From Gillisia marina (GTDB taxonomy: Bacteria > Bacteroidota > Bacteroidia > Flavobacteriales > Flavobacteriaceae), in assembly GCF_000258765.1 (NCBI RefSeq), contig NZ_AJLT01000020.1, positions 1 to 64,000 on the forward strand: a stretch of 64,000 nucleotides of DNA. Reading direction: 5' to 3'. Of the stretch, positions 20,747 to 28,919 are shown piece by piece. Both the position numbers and the translations under genes were made by a program. Position 1 is the first letter of the stretch. Every line of letters begins with the position of its first letter. Below the pieces are notes generated by a model. That model was given only the letters and a program-made list of their open reading frames with translations. It ran no database searches and was not told the origin of the DNA.

Positions 20747-20965
20747 ATCTTTATTTAGGTCAAACTGTCATTACAGTTCATTATTTATATCTACGCACAA
20801 TCTGCTGCAAAGGTTTAATCCTACTGCTTCTGCACGTAGCGGGTATTATTTTAATCTGTTAATTCAATTGTTATGCCAGCTAAAAGAAATGCATATTTTT
20901 TTCAGAAACTGTAACAATTTAAAAACTAAGCTATCTTTATAGTAAAGGAGCCTAATAAAAATTTC

Positions 20966-21529
20966 TTGACACCAACCATTACTTATACAGACGATTTGAT
21001 TGTACGTTGCCAGAAACAGGAGCAGCGAGCACAGTTAGAAGTATACAAGAAATATTATAAAGCGATGTATAATACTGCTCTTAGAATTGTGAAAGATACT
21101 GCGGAAGCAGAAGATATCATGCAAGAGGGCTTTATTAAGGCATTTTCTAAGATTGATACGTTTAAAGGGAAATCGACTTTTGGAGCTTGGATAAAGAAGA
21201 TTATAGTAAACCTAAGTATCAATGCCTATAATAAGAGAATTAAATACAACCATGTATCCTATAACGATGAATTTAAAAATGAAATAATTGATGCTGATGT
21301 AGAAGGCATTTCAGAGGAAGAAGAAAACAACTGTAAAATTCAGCATATTTTAAAAAAGTTCGATTTCCTGAAAGAAAATTATAGAGTCGTTCTTACACTA
21401 CATCTAATTGAAGGGTATGATTATGATGAAATATGTGAGATCCTAAAACTTAGCCCTGCAAATTGTAGAACAACCATCTCGAGAGCAAAAGAACAATTGA
21501 GAAAAATATTATCAGAAAATGAAAGATGA
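20966..21529 (+). CDS. ECF-type RNA polymerase sigma factor
   Basis: 187 residues from a TTG start at 20966, with AAAGGAG at 20944-20950 upstream. Region 2 is 'VYKKYYKAMYNTALRIVKDTAEAEDIMQEGFIKAFSKIDTF', and region 4 is 'LKENYRVVLTLHLIEGYDYDEICEILKLSPANCRTTISRAKEQLRKIL', the expected helix-turn-helix. It overlaps the next gene by 11 bases, which is the usual sigma/anti-sigma coupling. The operon continues with two repeat-built envelope proteins, so it may answer an envelope signal. Confidence 0.92.
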   Translation: MTPTITYTDDLIVRCQKQEQRAQLEVYKKYYKAMYNTALRIVKDTAEAEDIMQEGFIKAFSKIDTFKGKSTFGAWIKKIIVNLSINAYNKRIKYNHVSYNDEFKNEIIDADVEGISEEEENNCKIQHILKKFDFLKENYRVVLTLHLIEGYDYDEICEILKLSPANCRTTISRAKEQLRKILSENER

Positions 21530-22085
21530 AGAATTATATAAACTCTTTAATACAGAGGACTGCGATCTAGAAGAGCCTAAAATCGGCCATGAGGAACGTT
21601 TTCTCACCAAATTAAATGAGTCCCGAAACATAAAAAACACAAGCAGTGAAAGTGTTGTTAGACCACTTTGGACATCTTGGATAGCTGTTGCTGCTAGTAT
21701 TGTGTTCGTAATAGTAATTGCCGGAAGCTTATTAAACACAAACATCCTGGCAAAGCCCGCAGATCTTGCTGCTATTTCTCCTGAAATGAAAGAAACACAG
21801 GAGTTTTATGCAAAAGCTATTAGAGCCGAATTAGAAAAAGTAAATGAATCCAAGTCTCCGGAAACTAAAATAATTATTGATGACGCCTTAGTGCAACTGG
21901 AGCGATTAGATTTAGAATACAAAAAATTGAGAATAGATCTTTCTGAAAGCGGTAAGGACAAACGAGTAATATTTGCTATGGTATCCAACCTCCAACAGCG
22001 CATAGATTTATTAAATACAGTTTTAGCCCAAATTGAAGAAATTAAAGAACTAAAAAACAACAAAAATGAAAGCACTATTATTTAA
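21519..22085 (+). CDS. Probable membrane anti-sigma factor
   Basis: 188 residues. An acidic N-terminal cytoplasmic part (about 1-50, 'MKDEELYKLFNTEDCDLEEPKIGHEERFLTKL') is followed by one membrane segment 'WIAVAASIVFVIVIAGSLL' (about 52-70) and a long helical extracytoplasmic region ending 'RIDLLNTVLAQIEEIKELKNN'. Position and topology fit an anti-sigma factor for the overlapping ECF sigma gene, but it lacks a zinc-binding ZAS motif, so this is inference from context. It overlaps the next gene by 20 bases. Confidence 0.75.
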   Translation: MKDEELYKLFNTEDCDLEEPKIGHEERFLTKLNESRNIKNTSSESVVRPLWTSWIAVAASIVFVIVIAGSLLNTNILAKPADLAAISPEMKETQEFYAKAIRAELEKVNESKSPETKIIIDDALVQLERLDLEYKKLRIDLSESGKDKRVIFAMVSNLQQRIDLLNTVLAQIEEIKELKNNKNESTII

Positions 22086-23172
22086 CATATTAATTCTTGC
22101 GGTTATGTATCCTGCAATTCCGTTTTGTGATGGGAATGATACTACATCAGATAAATTATCCGGGAAACACACTAAAGAGAAAAAGATCTCAAAATCTTAT
22201 GAGGTGGCGGTAGATGCTTTGCTAAAGATTGATAATAGCTACGGAAATATAGATGTATCTACTTGGAACCAGAATAAAGTTCAAATTGAAGTAGTTATTA
22301 AAGTAAATGGAAACGACGAGCAAAAAGTAAAAGAAAAGCTAGATGAAATCTTTGTAAAATTCGACCAATCTTCTGCAGGTGTTAGTGCTAAGACCTACTT
22401 TGATGAAGAAAAAAGGTCCTGGTGGAATATGATCTTTGGAGAAAATAATAATTTAAATATGGAAGTTAATTATTTCATTAAAGCTCCTGTTACTAATAAT
22501 GTTCATCTTCTAAATGATTACGGAAATATTTATCTAGATAAGTTAACCGGGAATGCAAAGATCAATTGCGATTATGGAAGTATTGATATTGGTGAATTGT
22601 TAGGAAATAGCAATCATATTAATATCGACTACTCAAGAAATAGTCACATTGGGGTTGTTAAAAATGCAGTTATTAACGCCGATTATTCTGAATTTGAAAT
22701 AGAGGATGCAAAAACTTTAGATATCAATGCCGATTACACGAAGAGTAAAGTGAGAAAGGTGGAATATTTAAAATATAATGGTGATTATGGAAGTCTAAGT
22801 GTAGATAAGGTTAGAAAACTAGATGGTAATGGAGATTATGTGAGTACTAAAATTGGACAAGTGTATCAATCACTATATTTTGATCTTGACTATGGAGGTC
22901 TTGAGATAAATAAAATTATGAAAGGTGCCGGAGATATTAAGATCAAATCCAATTATGCAGGTGTAAAACTTGGCTATGCAATGGATCAAGCTTTTAATTT
23001 TGATATTGCATCTACCTATGGAGGCATTGATGGATTGGATGGTTTAGAGATGCAAAAGAAAAGTAATGAATCAACCAAAAAGAGTTATTCTGGCTATCAT
23101 CTTAATTCTGGCAACCAAAGTAATATTGAGATAAGAAGCAACTACGCAAACATCACATTTCAAAAAAATTAA
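22066..23172 (+). CDS. DUF4097-like repeat protein of the cell envelope
   Basis: 368 residues with a signal peptide (MKALLFNILILAVMYPAIPF). From about residue 58 the protein is built from short repeats of form D/N/S-Y-G-x-hydrophobic, for example SYGNIDV, DYGNIYL, DYGSIDI, DYSEFEI, DYGSLSV, DYGGLEI, NYAGVKL and NYANITF, roughly twelve turns. This is what a right-handed parallel beta-helix of the DUF4097/DUF2807 type looks like. It lies 24 bases before another repeat protein of related design and overlaps the anti-sigma-like gene, so all four genes form one operon. The function is not known. Confidence 0.8.
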   Translation: MKALLFNILILAVMYPAIPFCDGNDTTSDKLSGKHTKEKKISKSYEVAVDALLKIDNSYGNIDVSTWNQNKVQIEVVIKVNGNDEQKVKEKLDEIFVKFDQSSAGVSAKTYFDEEKRSWWNMIFGENNNLNMEVNYFIKAPVTNNVHLLNDYGNIYLDKLTGNAKINCDYGSIDIGELLGNSNHINIDYSRNSHIGVVKNAVINADYSEFEIEDAKTLDINADYTKSKVRKVEYLKYNGDYGSLSVDKVRKLDGNGDYVSTKIGQVYQSLYFDLDYGGLEINKIMKGAGDIKIKSNYAGVKLGYAMDQAFNFDIASTYGGIDGLDGLEMQKKSNESTKKSYSGYHLNSGNQSNIEIRSNYANITFQKN

Positions 23173-23196
23173 CTAAACAATTAAAACAAATCGATC

Positions 23197-23928
23197 ATGA
23201 AAAATGTAATTATTTTATTATGCCTTGTATTTATGGGCACAACCTCTATGAATGCACAATGGTGGGGCAGTAAAAAAGTGAATGGAAATGGAAATATGGT
23301 AACAGATACACGTAGTACCCCTAGCTACGATGCAATTGCCCTTGTAGGTTCTTTAGATGTACAGATCATTTCTGGAACTGAGGGAAAACTTAAAGTAGAA
23401 GCAGAAAGTAATCTACAAGAATATATTCTAACCGAAGTGAAAGATGGAAAGCTTAAAATTTCTGTTGAAAAAGATGTGTCCTTAAACCCATCTCGAAATA
23501 TGAATATTCTAGTGACGGTTCCTGTAAAAACTATTAGTAGTCTTTCTGTAACCGGATCGGGGGATGTTTCCAATAGCGGAGTGCTAAAAGCAGAAGAGTT
23601 AAAAGTAGGAGTTACCGGCTCCGGGGATATTAACCTTACTGTAGAAGCAAAAGAATTATGGGGATCTATCACAGGATCTGGGGATATAAAATTAAATGGT
23701 AAAACACAAGACTTTAGCTGTAAAGTAACAGGATCCGGAGACTTTATGGCCTACAATCTAAATGCAAAAAATGTAGAAGCTGCAGTTTCAGGATCGGGAG
23801 ATATCCAGGTATCAGCCTCTCAATCATTAAAAGCACGTGTTTCTGGCTCCGGAGACATAAGTTACAGAGGAAATCCAGAGAAGCAGGATTTTAAAACCTC
23901 AGGCTCTGGAGACATTTCCAAGCATTAG
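23197..23928 (+). CDS. Head GIN domain (DUF2807) envelope protein
   Basis: 243 residues with signal peptide 'MFMGTTSMNAQ' type N-terminus. After an N-terminal strand region ('AIALVGSLDVQIISG') there are seven copies of a G-S-G-D turn (VTGSGDV, VTGSGDI, ITGSGDI, VTGSGDF, VSGSGDI, VSGSGDI, TSGSGDI) spaced about 19-23 residues, the repeat of the DUF2807 beta-helix. It is the last gene of the ECF sigma operon. Homologues are widespread and secreted in Bacteroidota, without known activity; a surface-structural role is possible. Confidence 0.88.
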   Translation: MKNVIILLCLVFMGTTSMNAQWWGSKKVNGNGNMVTDTRSTPSYDAIALVGSLDVQIISGTEGKLKVEAESNLQEYILTEVKDGKLKISVEKDVSLNPSRNMNILVTVPVKTISSLSVTGSGDVSNSGVLKAEELKVGVTGSGDINLTVEAKELWGSITGSGDIKLNGKTQDFSCKVTGSGDFMAYNLNAKNVEAAVSGSGDIQVSASQSLKARVSGSGDISYRGNPEKQDFKTSGSGDISKH

Positions 23929-23955
23929 ATTGAGATTTAAATAAATCAAACATAA

Positions 23956-23991
23956 TAATCCCGTATGAGTCAACTAACTTTTACGGGATTA
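23956..23991. terminator. Possible terminator hairpin between convergent genes
   Basis: TAATCCCGTA at 23956-23965 pairs with TACGGGATTA at 23982-23991, spanning the stop codon of the minus-strand transporter gene. There is no long T run on either strand, so function is uncertain. Confidence 0.4.
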
Positions 23992-25304
23992 CTTATTTTA
24001 GGTACTCGCAGTAACAAAAATACCCCTGCAACAAAAAACACTATTAAAAATAGAATAGCATTTCGAACACTTCCCGTTAACTGCGCTACAATGCCATACA
24101 TAGACATCCCTATTACGATTCCTATCTTTTCAGAAACATCATAAAAGCTAAAATAACTTGCACTATCCAGTGTGTTCTCTGGAAGCATTTTAGAATAGGT
24201 AGAACGAGATAAAGCCTGGATACCACCCATTATAAGCCCTACAGCTGCTGCGGCGACATAAAACTCTTGCGGGGTTATTATGAAATAAGCATAAATACAT
24301 ATTAAGATCCAGAAGATATTTAAATAAATAAGTGTCTTAATATTCCCTATTTTAATTGCTATTCGAGATGTCAAGGTAGCACCTGCAACCGCAACAAGCT
24401 GAATTAAAAGGATACTAACTATTAATCCAGTAGTGGCATCCTGTTCTCCCCAGTCCAATTCTTCAATTCCAAAATACGTGGCAATTAACATAATTGTCTG
24501 TACAGCCATGCTGTAGGTGAAAAAAGCAACTAGATATCTACTTAGCCTCACCTGATGCTTAAGGGCGAACCAAATTTTCTTTATTTCCTTAAAACCGTTG
24601 AAAAGAACATTTCTAGTAAGCTTTTCCTTCTTATTTCCTTTTGGTAAATATTTATAGGTGTATTGGCTAAATCCAATCCACCAAACCCCTGTTAGAACAA
24701 ATGACAATCTGGTAGGTAAACCTTCATCTTCAAAACCAAACCAATCATATTTCATGATCATAATCAAACAAATGATCAAGAGAATTACACTTCCAATATA
24801 TCCCAAGGAAAAACCTTTGGCACTAATTTTATCCTGCTGCTCCGGAAAAGCAATATCCGGTAAGTATGAATTATAAAAAACTAGACTAGACCAAAAGCCA
24901 ATTAGAGCAAAGAAGTAGCATAAAAGCCCAAACCACAGAAAATCTAGACTAAACCAAAATAGACCAATGCAAGAAATAGCTCCTAAATAGCAAAAGAACT
25001 TTAGAAAAGATTTTTTATTCCCAACATAATCTGAGATCCCGGATAGAAAGGGACTAAAAATAGAAACTACTAAAAAAGCTAAAGCAGTAACGTAACTGAT
25101 TAAAGAATCGTTATTAAGATTGAATCCCATAAAATTTATGGTGTCATCTATAATTTTTCCATCGCTATCTTTAACAATTGTGATAGCACCATAAAAAATC
25201 GGGAAGATTGCTGAAGCGATTACCAAACTGTAAACTGAGTTGGCCCAATCATAAAATGCCCAAGCATTTAATAATTTCTTGCTTCCTTTAGGGGGATATT
25301 TCAT
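23970..25304 (-). CDS. MFS transporter of the UMF1/Atg22-like family
   Basis: 444 residues with about twelve membrane helices. The N-terminal motif 'AWAFYDWANSVYSLVIASAIFPIFYGAIT' is characteristic of the UMF1 (vacuolar effluxer Atg22-like) family, as is 'MGGIQALSRSTYSKMLPENTLDSASYFSFYDVSEKIGI'. Fungal Atg22 exports amino acids from vacuoles; the substrate of the bacterial members is unknown. It is a stand-alone inner-membrane protein downstream (on its strand) of the M48 peptidase gene, from which it is separated by a terminator. Confidence 0.9.
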   Translation of the reverse strand: MKYPPKGSKKLLNAWAFYDWANSVYSLVIASAIFPIFYGAITIVKDSDGKIIDDTINFMGFNLNNDSLISYVTALAFLVVSIFSPFLSGISDYVGNKKSFLKFFCYLGAISCIGLFWFSLDFLWFGLLCYFFALIGFWSSLVFYNSYLPDIAFPEQQDKISAKGFSLGYIGSVILLIICLIMIMKYDWFGFEDEGLPTRLSFVLTGVWWIGFSQYTYKYLPKGNKKEKLTRNVLFNGFKEIKKIWFALKHQVRLSRYLVAFFTYSMAVQTIMLIATYFGIEELDWGEQDATTGLIVSILLIQLVAVAGATLTSRIAIKIGNIKTLIYLNIFWILICIYAYFIITPQEFYVAAAAVGLIMGGIQALSRSTYSKMLPENTLDSASYFSFYDVSEKIGIVIGMSMYGIVAQLTGSVRNAILFLIVFFVAGVFLLLRVPKISNPVKVS

Positions 25305-25316
25305 TTTTTAAAAATA

Positions 25317-25348
25317 AAAAAAAAGCCGCTCTAAAAGAACGGCTTTCT
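25317..25348 (-). terminator. Terminator of the M48 peptidase gene
   Basis: The minus-strand stem AAAGCCGTTC/GAGCGGCTTT is followed by TTTTT. It lies 20 bases after the peptidase stop codon. Confidence 0.88.
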
Positions 25349-25368
25349 AAAAAGTTATAATAAATATC

Positions 25369-26190
25369 CTATTTAAAGGTAGTTACACCATATTTTGCAG
25401 CTTCAGCTTTAGCTTGTGGTGCCCAGTTAGTAAGATTATTAATTCTAGTTTGAGAAGATGGGTGAGTACTCAAAAACTCTGGTGGAGCTTGTCCTCCACT
25501 ATTTGCTGCCATTCTTCTCCAAAGATCTGCTGCTTCGTCTGGATTATATCCGGCAATAGCCATTAAAGTTAATCCAATTCTATCTGCTTCAGTTTCATGA
25601 CTTCTGCTAAAAGGTAACATTACCCCCAATTGAGACCCTAATCCGTATGCTTGTGCAAAGATTTGTTGTGTTTGTTGGCTTCTTCCACTAACAGCAACAC
25701 TTCCTGCCACTGCACCTAATTGTTGCAATTGGGCAGCACTCATACGTTGAGCACCGTGATCTGCAAGTGCGTGAGCTACCTCATGAGCCATCACCACAGC
25801 TAGTCCGGTTTCATCCTTAGCAATTGGTAAAATACCGGTATATGCTACTACCTTACCTCCTGGCATTGCCCAGGCATTCACTGCTTCGTCATCCACCAAG
25901 TTAAATTCCCAAGCAAAATCCTTTAAGTATCGTTGGTATCCATTCGCATTCAGGTATCTCTCCGATGCAGTAACTATTTTCTGACCTACATTTTTCACCA
26001 TTCTCGCTTCAGAAGTCCCCGTAACAACTTTGTTTTCAGCTAAAAATTGATCGTACTGTGCAAAAGATGCAGGGAATATTTGATCGTTAGATACAAAGTT
26101 TAAATTCTTTTCTCCTGTAAAAGGATTGGTTTTACAACCAACCATAACAAAGACAGCAAAAACTGCTATAAATAAATTTTTAATTCTCAT
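25369..26190 (-). CDS. M48 family metallopeptidase, lipoprotein
   Basis: 273 residues from ATG 26190, chosen over an upstream Met because it gives a clean lipoprotein signal peptide ending 'FVMVGC' (+1 Cys). The zinc motif is 'VVMAHEVAHALADH' (HExxH) and the third ligand is in 'SHETEADRIGLTL'. Such peptidases (BepA/LoiP-like) act in the periplasm on outer-membrane proteins. The C-terminus 'PPEFLSTHPSSQTRINNL' is also family-typical. It is a single-gene unit. Confidence 0.93.
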   Translation of the reverse strand: MRIKNLFIAVFAVFVMVGCKTNPFTGEKNLNFVSNDQIFPASFAQYDQFLAENKVVTGTSEARMVKNVGQKIVTASERYLNANGYQRYLKDFAWEFNLVDDEAVNAWAMPGGKVVAYTGILPIAKDETGLAVVMAHEVAHALADHGAQRMSAAQLQQLGAVAGSVAVSGRSQQTQQIFAQAYGLGSQLGVMLPFSRSHETEADRIGLTLMAIAGYNPDEAADLWRRMAANSGGQAPPEFLSTHPSSQTRINNLTNWAPQAKAEAAKYGVTTFK

Positions 26191-26368
26191 GATTTTTGGT
26201 TTTAGGTTGATAAAAATACAAAACAAGCGCCTTCACTAAATAAGGTTTATGTTTGCTTTAACAGTTATGGTTTTCCAAAAATGATACCATAATTAAAAAC
26301 AAATCCCCTATTCATAAGAAACTAAGGATTCTTAAATTTTAATTAACTTCGCTTTTCTAATTAATTTT

Positions 26369-27239
26369 ATGCCTCAAAAATCAGAGAAAAAGAAACCGGT
26401 TCAAGTGTTACTTGCACCAAAATATTTGTTAGTTACCGGGAAGGTGTTAACAGCAATCTCACCATTTCTTGCGAGTAGATTTGCTGCAAGACTCTTTCTT
26501 ACTCCTTATAAATATAAACTTCCTGAAAGGGAAAAAGAAATGGATCTCCAGTCTCGAAAAGAAGCTATAACCGTTCCCTCAATAAATAGAGATATTGTTG
26601 TTTATCACTATGGAGAATCCAAGAAAAAAAATATTGTTGATTCACGGTTGGAGTGGTACCGGAACTCAGATGGCAGTGATTGCAAAAGAGCTTGTTCAGA
26701 AAGGATATAGTACCCTAAGTTTTGATGCTCCTGCGCATGGTAAGTCACCTGGAAAAATTAGCATGATGCCATTTTTTATTGAATCTATTCATCATTTAGA
26801 AAAACTTCATGGACCTTTTCATTCAGCCATTGGCCACTCCTTGGGAGGAATGTCTATTTTGAAGGCTGTAAAAAACGGCCTTGACCTAAATAAACTTATA
26901 ATAATTGGAACCGCCAATAGCGTTACTCATATTACAAAGGACTTCGCAAAAAACATGAAGTTGAATGAAAAAGTGGCTAGAAAAATGAAAACTTATTTCG
27001 ATTCAAAATTTGGAGAGGATATGGATAATTATTCTGGAGCTGTTTCTGCGAAAGCTGTAAAAATTCCCACGTTGGTAATTCATGATGAGGATGATGTAGA
27101 TGTACATGTAAGCTCTGCTTATGAGATAGACAACAACCTAAGCGATAGCCAGTTATACATAACTAAGGGATTGGGACACAGAAAGATTTTAGGGGATTCT
27201 GAAGTAATTAACAAAATAACAACATTCATAGCGGTATAA
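26369..27239 (+). CDS. Alpha/beta hydrolase (frame interrupted once)
   Basis: The first 80 residues read 'MPQKSEKKKPVQVLLAPKYLLV' to 'VYHYGESKKK'; the A8 run 26624-26631 then shifts the frame. With seven A the text runs on as KKILLIHGWSGTGTQM, yielding about 289 residues. The oxyanion 'HGWSGTG', nucleophile elbow 'GHSLGGMS', acid 'VIHDEDDVDVH' and final His in 'GLGHRKIL' are intact. The N-terminal extension before the fold is typical for this Bacteroidota group. Substrate unknown. Followed by two msrB genes. Confidence 0.85.
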
Positions 27240-27265
27240 TCTTTGTAGTTTTAAAAATAAAAAAC

Positions 27266-27766
27266 ATGAAAAATTTATTTTTTGCATTTTTAGCAATTGT
27301 AGCCGTTAGTTGTAATAGTAGTGCTCAAAAGAGCAAATCTGAAGCAAGTTCAAAAGAAGTAGCTGCTACTTATGAAGTATCAAAAACCGATGCTGAGTGG
27401 AAAGAGATACTAACTCCAGCACAATATCAAATCCTTAGAAAGGCTGGAACAGAAAGACCTTTTTCGAGTGAACTAAATGACGTTAAAAAGCCTGGAACAT
27501 TTGTATGTGCCGGTTGTGGAACCGAGTTATATAAAACAGCGCATAAATTTGATAGCGGAACGGGATGGCCGAGTTTTGATAGAGCAATCGAAGGTGGCAT
27601 CGCAATGGGATCTGATTCTAAATTGGGATATACCAGAGATGAAATTCATTGCGCTACCTGTGGTGGGCATTTAGGACATTTATTTAACGATGGTCCTCGT
27701 GAAACAACCGGAGAAAGACATTGTATTAATGGAGATGCAATGAAGTTTATTCCTGAAACCAAATAA
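27266..27766 (+). CDS. msrB: Peptide-methionine (R)-S-oxide reductase, exported lipoprotein form
   Basis: 166 residues. A lipoprotein signal peptide ends at 'IVAVSC' with NSSAQ after it, so the enzyme is likely attached to the envelope. The MsrB domain has two zinc CxxC pairs ('FVCAGCG' and 'IHCATCGGHLG'), 'KFDSGTGWPSF' and the catalytic Cys in 'GERHCINGDAM'. It reduces methionine-R-sulfoxide in proteins. It is followed after 11 bases by a second, leaderless msrB, suggesting duplication and one operon. Confidence 0.95.
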   Translation: MKNLFFAFLAIVAVSCNSSAQKSKSEASSKEVAATYEVSKTDAEWKEILTPAQYQILRKAGTERPFSSELNDVKKPGTFVCAGCGTELYKTAHKFDSGTGWPSFDRAIEGGIAMGSDSKLGYTRDEIHCATCGGHLGHLFNDGPRETTGERHCINGDAMKFIPETK

Positions 27767-27777
27767 GATACTCAGAA

Positions 27778-28176
27778 ATGAAAAAATATAATGTTGAAAA
27801 AACAGAAGAGGAATGGAAAAAATTGCTTTCCGAGGAACAATATAGAGTTCTAAGACAGAAAGGAACTGAAGCTCCAAATTCCGGGAAATATAACCTTCAT
27901 TTCGATAATGGAGAATATCAATGTGCCGCCTGTAAATCAAAATTATTTGAAAGCAATAGCAAATTTGAAAGCGGTTGTGGGTGGCCGAGTTTTGATGAGG
28001 CCATAGAAGGAACTATAGAATATGTTCAGGATAAAACATTTGGAATGATTAGAACAGAAATTCTTTGTGCAAACTGCGGCAGCCATTTAGGTCATATTTT
28101 TAATGATGGCCCAACTCCTACCGGACAAAGATTTTGTGTGAACTCCGCTAGTATAGATTTCAATAAAAAACCATAA
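27778..28176 (+). CDS. msrB: Peptide-methionine (R)-S-oxide reductase, cytoplasmic form
   Basis: 132 residues without a signal peptide. Zinc pairs 'YQCAACK' and 'ILCANCGSHLG', substrate motif 'KFESGCGWPSF' and catalytic Cys in 'GQRFCVNSASIDF' are present. It is a paralogue of the neighbouring exported MsrB. It probably repairs cytoplasmic proteins; the pair gives the cell repair in both compartments. Confidence 0.95.
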   Translation: MKKYNVEKTEEEWKKLLSEEQYRVLRQKGTEAPNSGKYNLHFDNGEYQCAACKSKLFESNSKFESGCGWPSFDEAIEGTIEYVQDKTFGMIRTEILCANCGSHLGHIFNDGPTPTGQRFCVNSASIDFNKKP

Positions 28177-28193
28177 CCTTTAAAATTAATATC

Positions 28194-28762
28194 ATGAAAA
28201 AATTATCTACACTTATCATATGTGCTCTTTTTGCACTTAGCTCTTGTACTACAGATAGTGTACAAGGACCTCCAGGGCCTCCGGGACCAGAAGGACCTTC
28301 GGGAGTTAATGGCTTTATTGGAACCGCAATAGATGTAACCGGAGATTTCACTGAAGAAAACTTTTATACCCTTTCCTTATTTTTTGATGATATAGATTTA
28401 GAGGTATTTGAATCGGATGCTGTTCTAGTATATGTAAAAGCGGCTGATGGGCAAGACTCAAACGGTAATTCCATTGAAATTTTTAGAGCATTACCACAAA
28501 CATACTTTTTTGGAGATTTTACCCTTCAACAAAATTTTGATTTCACTTTTGAAGATGTTTTTATCTTTCTAGACGGAGTTAATAGAGATGTACTCAATTA
28601 GATTTTGGAGCATTAGATTCAGAATTCAGATTAAACCAAAAATTCAGGGTTATTGTTTTACCGGCAGATTTCGCTCAGAATAGACAGCAATTAGATCTAA
28701 ATAATATGAATGCTGTGATGAAGGCGTTGAATATTAGAGAGGCTGATGTTATTAAAAATTAG
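28194..28762 (+). CDS. Lipoprotein with short collagen-like segment (one base missing)
   Basis: The signal peptide ends in 'FALSSC' (lipobox). Directly after the anchor comes 'GPPGPPGPEGPSG', a run of Gly-X-Y triplets like collagen. The frame stops at 28599-28601 after 135 residues, but adding one base near 28597 continues it as LDFGALDSEFRLNQ through 'FRVIVLPADFAQNRQQLDLN' to 'MKALNIREADVIKN' and a TAG at 28760, giving about 189 residues. The extension ends right before a strong terminator, supporting the longer gene. Function unknown; the collagen-like stalk may hold the C-terminal domain off the membrane. Confidence 0.8.
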
Positions 28763-28785
28763 TAGACCTAATTAGATTATATTTT

Positions 28786-28819
28786 AATGGCTCTTTCCAA
28801 CCGAAAGAGCCATTTTTTA
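28786..28819 (+). terminator. Terminator after the collagen-like lipoprotein gene
   Basis: Perfect 11-bp stem AATGGCTCTTT / AAAGAGCCATT at 28786-28796 and 28804-28814, followed by TTTTT. It closes the msrB-msrB-lipoprotein group. Confidence 0.93.
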
Positions 28820-28919
28820 TTTGTTGCTAATTAAGGAAGTTTGGATAATTCTTATTCTTTCAATTTAGGCTTATATTCCCTAAATTCGCAACTCTAAAAA
28901 TGTTTTAAAAATTCGAAAT

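Noticed and set aside
28160-28351. Antisense open frame across the collagen-like segment
   Set aside because: The Gly-Pro repeat is open in both directions by composition; the plus-strand lipoprotein is the real gene.
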